Shown piece after piece: positions 16,120 to 23,349 of a stretch of 24,124 nt of DNA. Under the pieces are notes generated by a model that saw nothing but the letters and a program-made list of their open reading frames with translations, did no database searches and had not been told where the DNA came from. Position 1 is the stretch's first letter. Each line of letters starts with the position of its first letter. A program made the position numbers and the translations under genes. The stretch is taken from positions 1 to 24,124 of IMG/VR virus record IMGVR_UViG_3300009068_000188; one strand, given 5' to 3'. The DNA comes from a virus.

Positions 16120-17421
16120 ATGCCAACTCTTAGTTCTTTTACTAGCACTAATCAATTCCGAACTGAAACAGCATCCGATGCATTTAAAATGGATTGTGGA
16201 TATTTGATAGGTTTAACCTATGAGTCTCCAACATTTAGCTCTGTGGGTGCTTCAAATAATCCAGGAAATTTATTTGGATGGTTGATCTATGCCAGGGCAA
16301 TTAAATCTTCGCCAGCAGTAGGTAAAACTGCAGACACTTATGTGTATTATACTTCACCATCAGCAATTGTTAATGATTTAAACAAATTAAGTGGTGTTAC
16401 TGGTGTTTTAATAAACCCTATATCAACTACAGGAAACAGTTTTGGATTTTTTATATACGATGGAACAACAAACACTGATGGAACCAGCAATCTTGGAGTT
16501 ACTAGTGCGGGAAGAGAATTTTTATATGCACTAGATTATCTTTCATATGGTGGTAATCTTGTTATTGCTGGAACAACTCAAGGTTTTTCTGATTGGAAAA
16601 CTGCATATAATACAGATTTTGATTTAATTATGGGAGCAACTGGTTTAGGTTTTTCTGGCGCACAGACATGGCTTGAAAAGGAAGCACCCTACACTATAGG
16701 TGTATTTCCAAGTCTAAATGATGGTGCCGGAACAACTTTACAAAATTTTGTTTTTAATGGAACATCATTTGTTGAAGGCGCAACTGTAGCTGATCGTGTA
16801 TTTTCTGTATATGGTCAAAAAACAGTAACAAAACTTCCACTTCCATCTCTTTATAGTTCTGGTATATTAACATATATTAATAATCTAAGCGCTGATGTTG
16901 CTGGTATGTTTACACGTGTTAATGCTAGAAATGAAATTTATTTAAGTATTGCTGGAGCATCTAGAGGTTTTATTCTAAATGGAGATGTGACAACTGCAGT
17001 AAACTGGGCTGACACGGATCTTAAAACTATTCTTAGAAATGCTCGTGTAAATTATTTCTTAAATTATACCACCAAATTTCTTGGTGCTGATTTGGTTGGG
17101 GCAACTGCTTCAACGTCTAATCCAATAGTTGATGAACGAATTGGGCCGGCTCAAATGAAAGCCAAGATGAAGCGAGATATTACCAATATTGGTCTCAAAT
17201 ATCTCTATGAGTTGAATAACCCAACAACCAGAAATCTAGTTACTGGTGAAATAACAAATTACTTACTGCAATATGCTACTTATTTGGATACAACCAAAAA
17301 TCAAGTTATTTGTGACTCTACTAATAATAACGATAATACATCAACCTTGACAATTTTTGTAAATGTAACTCCATTGATTGGAACAACTTCGTTTACACTT
17401 AATATAACTCTAAACCAATAA
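16120..17421 (+). CDS. 18: Tail sheath protein gp18
   Basis: This 433-aa protein is the contractile sheath subunit, placed between the terminase and tube genes as in T4. It has the sheath pattern: GREFLYALDYLSYGGNLVIAGT (about residues 127-148), then a DFDLIMGATG strand, a middle beta domain, and a C-terminal block with GPAQMKAKMKRDITNIGLKYLYE (about 344-366) that matches the conserved domain that links subunits. T4 gp18 is 659 aa; here the surface domains appear absent, giving a minimal sheath. A clear Shine-Dalgarno and an ACTAAATA late motif precede it, suggesting a strong separate late transcript. Confidence 0.9.
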   Translation: MPTLSSFTSTNQFRTETASDAFKMDCGYLIGLTYESPTFSSVGASNNPGNLFGWLIYARAIKSSPAVGKTADTYVYYTSPSAIVNDLNKLSGVTGVLINPISTTGNSFGFFIYDGTTNTDGTSNLGVTSAGREFLYALDYLSYGGNLVIAGTTQGFSDWKTAYNTDFDLIMGATGLGFSGAQTWLEKEAPYTIGVFPSLNDGAGTTLQNFVFNGTSFVEGATVADRVFSVYGQKTVTKLPLPSLYSSGILTYINNLSADVAGMFTRVNARNEIYLSIAGASRGFILNGDVTTAVNWADTDLKTILRNARVNYFLNYTTKFLGADLVGATASTSNPIVDERIGPAQMKAKMKRDITNIGLKYLYELNNPTTRNLVTGEITNYLLQYATYLDTTKNQVICDSTNNNDNTSTLTIFVNVTPLIGTTSFTLNITLNQ

Positions 17422-17422
17422 T

Positions 17423-17962
17423 ATGGCATCATATAACTCATTAAACCAATTTAAAGCTGGGTTTAAGGGCGGTACTAGAGCAAACCGTTTTCGTGTTATT
17501 CCTAATTTTCCCAGTAGAGTAAATGTTGGAAATAATAATACTACTAGTTCATTTCTTATATCATCTGGTTCATTACCAAAAGCAGATGTTGGTGTTATAG
17601 GTGTTCCATACAGAGGAAGAATGGCCTATTTTGCAGGAGATCGTCAATATTCTGTATGGCCAATTAGAATTTATGATGATAATGATAGTGCTCTGTGGAA
17701 AGCCTTTAATAGTTGGAAAGAAAAATTAGACGGCCACCTTACACATCAAGTGGAAGGTAATAATTATTCATATTCAAATTTACAAACTACTTTTTTTATA
17801 GAACAATTAAAACCAAATGGTGAAGTATTAAGAAAAATTAAGTTAAATAGATGTTGGCCAAGTGAAGTAGGTGGAATTAATTTTGACTTAGGTTCATCTG
17901 AATTTGTAACCTTTGATGTAACTTTAACATTTGATTTTATAGACATACTTACTGGAATTTGA
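17423..17962 (+). CDS. 19: Tail tube protein gp19, first paralogue
   Basis: This 179-aa protein opens with LNQFKAGFKGGTRANRFRV (about residues 6-24), the tube family signature, followed by SGSLPKADVGVIGVPYRGR (about 48-66), a DDNDSALWKAFNSWKE helix (about 86-101), and the KLNRCWPSEVGGINFD strand pair (about 140-155) with a closing strand TFDVTLTFDF. T4 gp19 is 163 aa and polymerises into the tube that delivers DNA. It begins one base after the sheath stop and ends next to a second tube gene. The more regular core makes this the likelier main subunit. Confidence 0.88.
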   Translation: MASYNSLNQFKAGFKGGTRANRFRVIPNFPSRVNVGNNNTTSSFLISSGSLPKADVGVIGVPYRGRMAYFAGDRQYSVWPIRIYDDNDSALWKAFNSWKEKLDGHLTHQVEGNNYSYSNLQTTFFIEQLKPNGEVLRKIKLNRCWPSEVGGINFDLGSSEFVTFDVTLTFDFIDILTGI

Positions 17963-17964
17963 TC

Positions 17965-18531
17965 ATGGCATCACTAAATGAATTTAAAGATAACTTTAAA
18001 GGTGGTACCCGCCAAAATAGATTTTTGGTGACAGGAAGTTTTCCTTCTGGGGCTGGTACAGCTTCTACATCAGGTAATTCTAATAATGCTGGAACTGCAA
18101 TTCCATTTCATATTAGATCAACCCTTATACCTACACTACAGACAAGCACAGTTTCATACGACTATTTTGGTAGAAAGTTAAACTATCCCGGTGAAAAACT
18201 TTATTCTACATGGTCTGTGTCCATTGTAGATGACACGGATAGCGGAGATTTGTGGAAAAAATTTCATCGGTGGCATAATTATATAAACAATCATGTTGAT
18301 AATACAACAAGATATTCAATTACGCCAAACTATAAAGTTAACTGGTATATTGAACATCTTGGATTAAATGAAAATGTTTTGAAGCGTTTTCGTTTAAATG
18401 GATTGTGGCCTAGAACAATAAATGAGATGTCTTTTAGTATGGCTCGTCCAAATGTGTTAAATACTTTTAACGTAGTGTTTGTTTATGATACAATTTCGAT
18501 TGATAGCATAACACAAACAGACAGATTATAA
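17965..18531 (+). CDS. Second tail tube paralogue (gp19-like)
   Basis: This protein of about 188 residues repeats the tube layout of its neighbour: LNEFKDNFKGGTRQNRFLV at the N-terminus, STLIPTLQTSTVSYDYFGRK in the middle, DLWKKFHRWHNYINNH where the other has its DSALWKAFNSWKE helix, and KRFRLNGLWPRTINEMSF matching KLNRCWPSEVGGINF. I start it at the ATG at 17965, two bases after the first gene's stop, not at an in-frame TTG six bases earlier, because MASLNEF aligns with the first paralogue's start. It carries a Ser/Gly/Asn-rich insert (about residues 30-45). It may be a minor tube component, tube terminus or baseplate-proximal ring. Confidence 0.85.
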   Translation: MASLNEFKDNFKGGTRQNRFLVTGSFPSGAGTASTSGNSNNAGTAIPFHIRSTLIPTLQTSTVSYDYFGRKLNYPGEKLYSTWSVSIVDDTDSGDLWKKFHRWHNYINNHVDNTTRYSITPNYKVNWYIEHLGLNENVLKRFRLNGLWPRTINEMSFSMARPNVLNTFNVVFVYDTISIDSITQTDRL

Positions 18532-18544
18532 AAAGGAATTATTG

Positions 18545-20104
18545 ATGGAAATAGATATTTTTGGATTCCAGTTTGGTAGAACAAAAGACGAACCACAGAA
18601 AAAAAGCGAGATTGTAGCACAAAATATTGCTGCTCCCGAAATCTTTGATGGAACTGTTACAGTTGAAGCTGGTGGATTTTTTGGAACTGCTTTGGACTAT
18701 GCTGCCAACCTTCGTGATGAAGGTGCATCTATCATTCAATATCGTAATATGTCTATTTATCCAGAGGTAGACAATGCTATTGATGAAATTGTCAATGCAT
18801 CAATTGTGCCGGGCACAGACCGAAAACCAGTAAAATTAGATCTTGTCACTGTTCCAATTGCTGAGCCAATTAAATTAAAGATTTACAAAGAATTTGAAAA
18901 AATTATCCATCTAATGGATTTTAATGGAAAGTCATATGAAATTTTTAGAAGATGGTATATCGATTCTCGTATATTTTATAATATTGCAATTGATAAAGAT
19001 CAACCAATGAATGGAATTGAGGAAATTATTCCTCTTGATCCTCTAAAGATAAAAAAGATTCGTAAAGTTGAAAAACAACAAGAACGAGTTGGAAATACTC
19101 AAGTTGGTGTAATCAAAAAAATTGAAGAATATTATCTTTATACCAATACTGACAAAGAAACATACATGTTAACTGGTCCCGGTGGACTGCATCTGTCCCC
19201 AGACAGTGTAGTTTATGTTCCATCTGGTGTTGTTGATCTCAATACAAAGAGAGTTCTTGGTTATTTGCACAAAGCAATTAGACCATTGAACATGTTAAGA
19301 CAACTAGAAGATTCTCTTCTAGTTTACCGTGTTGCACGTGCACCCGAACGAAGAGTCTTCTACGTTGACGTAGGACAGCTTCCTAAGCAAAAGGCTGAAC
19401 AGTACGTTCGTGACATGATGAGCCGTTTCCGCACACGCCTGATCTACAATCAGACTACTGGCGAAGTGCGCGATGAAAGAAACCATCTTTCTGTATTGGA
19501 AGATTACTGGATTCCTCGCCGTGAAGGTTCTAATGGTACACAAATTACTACTCTTCCAGGTGGTAATGCCATGTCTCAAATTGAAGACGTAGAATACTTC
19601 AAGAAAAAGTTGTATGCTTCATTGAACGTTCCGCTCAGCCGTTTGATGTCAGATCAAACTGGATTTAATATGGGCCGTTCCGTAGAAATTACGAGAGAAG
19701 AAGTCAAGTTCTATAAATTTATTGAAAGACTTCGCCATCAATTTAGCAAGTTGTTTTTGGATCTATTGCGAGTTCAATTGATACTAAAAGGTGTAATGAC
19801 TGAAGATGACTGGCACGAACTTCGTCCAGAAATCAAAGTAGTATTCAATACCGACAATTATTTTTGGGATCTAAAGGAAGCAGAAATTTTGGCAGAACGA
19901 CTAAAGATGGTTCAGTTTGTTGATCCATATGTTGGAAAATATTTCTCTTCAGAATATATTCGCAGAAAGATTTTGAAACAAACTGAAGAAGAAATGCAAG
20001 AGATGGATAAAGAAATAGCAGTTGACAGACAGAGAATTCAAGCCGAACAAATGGCACAGATGGCTCAACAGCAGGCTGCTGCCGAAGGACAGCCACCACA
20101 ATGA
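18545..20104 (+). CDS. 20: Portal protein gp20
   Basis: This 519-aa protein is the portal through which DNA enters and leaves the head (T4 gp20 is 524 aa). The most conserved region is at about residues 260-277 (VYRVARAPERRVFYVDVG), continuing through DMMSRFRTRLIYNQ and LEDYWIPRREGSNGTQI to LYASLNVPLSRL; this is the region commonly targeted as the g20 marker. I use the ATG at 18545 instead of a TTG one codon earlier because AAAAGGA at 18531-18537 serves it. The C-terminus is Gln/Ala-rich, typical of the portal's clip-to-barrel tail. The part near 19320-19640 uses more G/C-ending codons than the flanks. Its stop overlaps the next gene as ATGA. Confidence 0.96.
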   Translation: MEIDIFGFQFGRTKDEPQKKSEIVAQNIAAPEIFDGTVTVEAGGFFGTALDYAANLRDEGASIIQYRNMSIYPEVDNAIDEIVNASIVPGTDRKPVKLDLVTVPIAEPIKLKIYKEFEKIIHLMDFNGKSYEIFRRWYIDSRIFYNIAIDKDQPMNGIEEIIPLDPLKIKKIRKVEKQQERVGNTQVGVIKKIEEYYLYTNTDKETYMLTGPGGLHLSPDSVVYVPSGVVDLNTKRVLGYLHKAIRPLNMLRQLEDSLLVYRVARAPERRVFYVDVGQLPKQKAEQYVRDMMSRFRTRLIYNQTTGEVRDERNHLSVLEDYWIPRREGSNGTQITTLPGGNAMSQIEDVEYFKKKLYASLNVPLSRLMSDQTGFNMGRSVEITREEVKFYKFIERLRHQFSKLFLDLLRVQLILKGVMTEDDWHELRPEIKVVFNTDNYFWDLKEAEILAERLKMVQFVDPYVGKYFSSEYIRRKILKQTEEEMQEMDKEIAVDRQRIQAEQMAQMAQQQAAAEGQPPQ

Positions 20105-20529
20105 GTGAAACTAGCACTACACTTCTAAAAAAGAGTTTTGAAAGTTTAATTAAAAATAATGATGAAGAATTCAAAAAATCATTGAGTACTGCTTTAACTA
20201 CAAAACTCAATGAAAATATTGAATCATTGCGAAATAACACACAGAAGAAGTTGTTTAAACCTACATTTAAATTTACTCCCAAATCAGAAGAAATTAAAAA
20301 TTTTGTTGAGTTTTTGGAATCGTATGATCCTTCAAATCCATCAAAAATTAAATTAAAAAATGAAAGTGTTATAAATATAACAGAGAAAGAACTTAAAGAT
20401 ATCAAGACACTGTTTGATCAACTTAGTCCAAAAAATAGAACTCTAATGGTTGAATCTATTTTTGAAAGCAAGGCCAATTTAGATCAGCATCTTGAATTTT
20501 GCCAGAAAGTAAAGGTATTACAAAAATGA
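20101..20529 (+). CDS. Prohead core-type protein, unidentified (142 aa)
   Basis: This 142-aa, highly charged, mostly helical protein lies in the interval between portal and prohead protease, where T4 has the small core genes 67 and 68. It starts in an ATGA overlap with the portal gene and ends in an ATGA overlap with the next small gene. A repeat-like pattern (FKKSLSTALTTKLNENIE near residues 24-41) resembles the helices of prohead-core and scaffold proteins. Lys/Glu/Asn-rich composition and absence of cysteines apart from one near the C-terminus fit a core component. T4 gp68 has a similar length (141 aa), but I see no motif that proves orthology. Confidence 0.7.
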   Translation: MSETSTTLLKKSFESLIKNNDEEFKKSLSTALTTKLNENIESLRNNTQKKLFKPTFKFTPKSEEIKNFVEFLESYDPSNPSKIKLKNESVINITEKELKDIKTLFDQLSPKNRTLMVESIFESKANLDQHLEFCQKVKVLQK

Positions 20530-20696
20530 ATCCCAAAGTAAATGAACTAATCAAGAATATGATTGACGAGAACGTAGTTGCTTTCAAAGAGAATACCTCC
20601 AAGCTTCTCTATGAAAAGACTGGCAAAAAGATTGAAGGAATGTACGAAACTGTCGCAAAAACCATCATAAAGCCCACCAATGAAACTAATAACTGA
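20526..20696 (+). CDS. Prohead core protein, gp67-like (56 aa)
   Basis: This short gene encodes about 56 residues (MNPKVNELIKNM...). I start it at the ATG at 20526, which forms an ATGA overlap with the preceding stop, not at a TTG 27 bases earlier. A helix of the form VNELIKNMIDENVVAFKENT, then KTGKKIEGMYETVAKTI, resembles the N-terminal half of T4 gp67 (80 aa), a core protein needed for head shape; the acidic tail of gp67 is missing. It overlaps the prohead protease start by 17 bases, and this position directly before gene 21 supports the call. It uses more C/G-ending codons than the gene before it. Confidence 0.55.
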   Translation: MNPKVNELIKNMIDENVVAFKENTSKLLYEKTGKKIEGMYETVAKTIIKPTNETNN

Positions 20697-21324
20697 AATC
20701 AACGAAGATATTAAGTACATCAAAGAGAACACCGGAAATGGTGATAAGGCTTACTTCATTGAAGGTGTATTTATGCAAGCCAGCGTAAAGAACCGCAATG
20801 GCAGAGTATATCCCCAAGGCATTCTTATCAAGGAATGCAAGAGATATATCACCGAGTATGTTGACAAAGGCCGTGCTCTAGGTGAACTAAACCATCCAAC
20901 TGGCCCAACTGTAAATCTTGACCGTGTTTCGCACATCGTCAAGGAACTTCATGAAGATGGCAATACCATTTACGGTAAGGCCAAGATCATGGATACCCCG
21001 ATGGGCCGCATTGTAAAAAATTTAATTGAAGAAGGTGCACAACTAGGTGTATCTACCCGTGGAATGGGTTCTTTAAAAACTAAGAATGGTTATCAAGAAG
21101 TTCAAGAGGACTTTATGCTTGCTGCGGTTGACATTGTAGCCGATCCATCAGCTCCAAATGCTTTCGTCAATGGAATCATGGAAGGAAAAGAATGGATTCT
21201 TGAGAATGGATCATGGTCTGAAAAAGAATTCAATAATGCTAAAAGAATTATTAAAGGTTCTTCCAAAAGAAATTTGAATGAAAATATGGTCAAACTATTC
21301 AATAACTATTTTAGGAGCATGTAA
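20680..21324 (+). CDS. 21: Prohead maturation protease gp21
   Basis: This 214-aa protein matches T4 gp21 (212 aa), the serine protease (family S77) that cuts scaffold, core and capsid proteins after prohead assembly. The catalytic motifs are visible: His72 in GELNHP and Ser125 in LGVSTRGMGS. The N-terminus has INEDIKYIKENTGNGDKAYF then the conserved NRNGRVYPQGIL (about residues 38-49), and DIVADPSAPNAFV (about 151-163) is also typical. It probably recognises (L/I)-x-E followed by a small residue, like T4 gp21; such sites appear near the N-termini of the scaffold and of the protein encoded just downstream. Its start overlaps the gp67-like gene. Confidence 0.95.
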   Translation: MKLITEINEDIKYIKENTGNGDKAYFIEGVFMQASVKNRNGRVYPQGILIKECKRYITEYVDKGRALGELNHPTGPTVNLDRVSHIVKELHEDGNTIYGKAKIMDTPMGRIVKNLIEEGAQLGVSTRGMGSLKTKNGYQEVQEDFMLAAVDIVADPSAPNAFVNGIMEGKEWILENGSWSEKEFNNAKRIIKGSSKRNLNENMVKLFNNYFRSM

Positions 21325-22190
21325 TGTCATTCAACTACATCACTGAAGGTTCTAAAAATTATATTAAATATGTTCTTCAATTAAATGAAGAATCTATGAC
21401 AGGTGTTACTTTTGTAGCTCCTGGTCGCAAAAAAGAAACTAGAAAAAGACCTTCTTTTGCTTTCAGTGGTGGTGCAGGTGGAAAAGGATTGGGTGGAGGA
21501 GATGATATTCAACCGGGAGATTTTCTTTCAAAAGAAAAAGATGAAAAAGGAAAAATAAAAGATCAAGGTTTGCGTGGAGCCATAATGTGGGGTAATTCTA
21601 GAATTCCAAATTCACGTACAACAAATGAAAAAGGTGAACAACAAGACGATACCCAGGGTGGTTTAGATTATATAACTTCATTAGGTCAAGCTCAAAGTGC
21701 TTTGGATTTTGCAGACCAAATGATGCCTGCAGCAGTAAAATTGCTTTTAGCCAAAGGTCTTTTTTCTTCACAAATTAAAGCTAGACCCGGCAGTACTGTT
21801 GCCGGCAATATTAAACCTGGCACCACTACCACCAACAGTAATGTTTCTTTGCAAGGTGCATTAGATGCGGCACGAAGCGGGGCTAGCAAAGAACAACAAA
21901 TGGCTCTTTCGGGATTTGAATCTGTAGCAGGTGATGTATTATCTCAAATAGAAAATTTGACTGGAACGAGTAAGATTGCAAATGAGAACAATCCACTTGC
22001 CCAAAAAGTAATGCAATATAGCAAAAATTTAGGAGCAATAGATCCGTATAATCCTCTACTGGGCCTAAAAATTGGTGTTGAAATGTTGGGTGGTAAGGAA
22101 GTTTTGAGAAGAACAAGAGAACTTGGTGCAGTCCAAAGCGCCGGAGCAGCAAGTGCAATGGGCCATCCCTCTGGTTTCAGAGGATATTAA
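21324..22190 (+). CDS. Unidentified head-region protein with gp21 cleavage-like N-terminus
   Basis: I do not recognise this 288-aa protein, which lies between the prohead protease and scaffold genes where T4 has nothing of this size. The N-terminus is MSFNYITEG, with I6-T-E-G9 matching the gp21-type cleavage pattern. Next is a basic segment (GRKKETRKRPSF, about residues 34-45), then a Gly-rich stretch (SGGAGGKGLGGG, about 48-59). A helical, mildly hydrophobic part (about 125-150) precedes a Thr/Ser-rich loop and a second helical half; the end is GHPSGFRGY. The start overlaps gp21's stop (TAATG). It may be an internal head protein processed during maturation, but this is inference. Confidence 0.7.
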   Translation: MSFNYITEGSKNYIKYVLQLNEESMTGVTFVAPGRKKETRKRPSFAFSGGAGGKGLGGGDDIQPGDFLSKEKDEKGKIKDQGLRGAIMWGNSRIPNSRTTNEKGEQQDDTQGGLDYITSLGQAQSALDFADQMMPAAVKLLLAKGLFSSQIKARPGSTVAGNIKPGTTTTNSNVSLQGALDAARSGASKEQQMALSGFESVAGDVLSQIENLTGTSKIANENNPLAQKVMQYSKNLGAIDPYNPLLGLKIGVEMLGGKEVLRRTRELGAVQSAGAASAMGHPSGFRGY

Positions 22191-22202
22191 AAATTAAAAT
22201 AT

Positions 22203-22210
22203 ACTAAATA
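22203..22210 (+). promoter_or_regulatory. Late-promoter-like ACTAAATA upstream of gene 22
   Basis: ACTAAATA followed by ATTTAA, 24 bases before the gp22 ATG, in the 44-base gap after the 288-aa gene. The gp23 site has almost the same string (ACTAAATAATTTTAA). An AAGGA Shine-Dalgarno lies at 22221-22225. Confidence 0.6.
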
Positions 22211-22234
22211 ATTTAACCTTAAGGATTAATTGAC

Positions 22235-23302
22235 ATGAAAAAGAACAAAAAACTAAATTTATCTGAAGCCGCTGCCCAAGTAATGGGTGCAAAAGGCGTT
22301 CTAGACGCAACTGGCAAGTCTGACATGGATATGACTGGTCGTGGATCCATGGTTCCTTCTCCAGTAGACACCACTGGCGTTGCAGCAACTGTATCATCTG
22401 CTGCACAGCCCGGTGTACCAGTAACTATGAGAAATGCTGCTCCCGGTACACATGCCACTGCCGCATATCAAGATACCAATGAAGAAGATGGCGATGAAGA
22501 AGATATTGCCACCCGTACCGATGCACAAGAAGATGAAGAAGTAATACCTACTGAGACCAATGAAGAATTAAAGGCACAATTCCGTGATGCCATTATTTCT
22601 CTTCTTGGTGAAGATAATGTAAATAAGTCTTCTCTAGAGCAACTTGAAGCCATCTTTGAAGCTGCTGTTTCCGATAGAGTAGAAGCAGAAGTTGCCAAAG
22701 TTCTTGTTGAACTTGATGAAAATGCCAAAGATTATCTCTCAAATGTAACCAACTCATTGGTTGAAAAGGTTGATGATTATCTTGAGTACGTTGTTGAAGA
22801 ATGGATGACAGATAACACTGTTGCCGTCGAACAAGGCATCAAGACTACCATTGCTGAGAATTTCATCAGTGGCCTCAAGAATCTCTTTGAGAATCACTAC
22901 ATTGATGTTCCAAACGAGAAGTACAATGTTCTTGATGAACTCTATGAACAAAATAGAAAACTTCAAGAATCTCTCAATGAGTCAATGAAGTTCAGCATTG
23001 ATCTTAAGAAAGAGATCGCACTCACTGAGTGTGCCGGAATCTTTGTTGCTGAAACCAAGAATCTTGCCGACACTCAAGTCAACAGACTACAAAATTTGAT
23101 GGAAAATATCAACTTCAATACTCCCGAAGAGTATCGTAACAAGTTGGTAGCTATCAAGGAAAACTATTTGCAGGGTAATAGAGTTTCTGCACCCTCAAGA
23201 GCAGTTGATGAGGATATGACCTTCTCAAAGACTGTTTCTGCTCCAACAACACTCGTAGAAAACTATGCGAATGTAATGGGTAGATTAAATAAGAAACTAT
23301 AA
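22235..23302 (+). CDS. 22: Prohead scaffold protein gp22
   Basis: This 355-aa protein is in the gp22 scaffold position between the protease and capsid genes (T4 gp22 is 269 aa). It is strongly acidic and helical: an Asp/Glu-rich stretch at about residues 83-113, then long predicted coiled helices (LEQLEAIFEAAVSDRVEAEVAKVL, about 132-160, written in parts) and a C-terminal helix (YRNKLVAIKENYLQ, about 301-314). A gp21-type site is visible at the N-terminus: L9-S-E11 followed by A12, consistent with its removal during maturation. Codons end in C more often than in most upstream genes, as expected for an abundant protein. A clear promoter-like motif and Shine-Dalgarno precede it. Confidence 0.85.
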   Translation: MKKNKKLNLSEAAAQVMGAKGVLDATGKSDMDMTGRGSMVPSPVDTTGVAATVSSAAQPGVPVTMRNAAPGTHATAAYQDTNEEDGDEEDIATRTDAQEDEEVIPTETNEELKAQFRDAIISLLGEDNVNKSSLEQLEAIFEAAVSDRVEAEVAKVLVELDENAKDYLSNVTNSLVEKVDDYLEYVVEEWMTDNTVAVEQGIKTTIAENFISGLKNLFENHYIDVPNEKYNVLDELYEQNRKLQESLNESMKFSIDLKKEIALTECAGIFVAETKNLADTQVNRLQNLMENINFNTPEEYRNKLVAIKENYLQGNRVSAPSRAVDEDMTFSKTVSAPTTLVENYANVMGRLNKKL

Positions 23303-23313
23303 CTTTACTAATT

Positions 23314-23321
23314 ACTAAATA
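23314..23321 (+). promoter_or_regulatory. Late-promoter-like ACTAAATA upstream of gene 23
   Basis: ACTAAATA lies 28 bases before the gp23 ATG at 23350, in the 47-base gap after gp22, with an AGGAG Shine-Dalgarno at 23334-23338. It shares an extended string with the gene 22 site and is likely a strong late promoter for the capsid gene. Confidence 0.62.
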
Positions 23322-23349
23322 ATTTTAACTCACAGGAGAATTTACTAAA

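Noticed and set aside
19845-20405. 186-aa minus-strand open frame
   Set aside because: It spans the portal end and the next gene in reverse. It is low-complexity Ser/Leu/Phe-rich and has no context.
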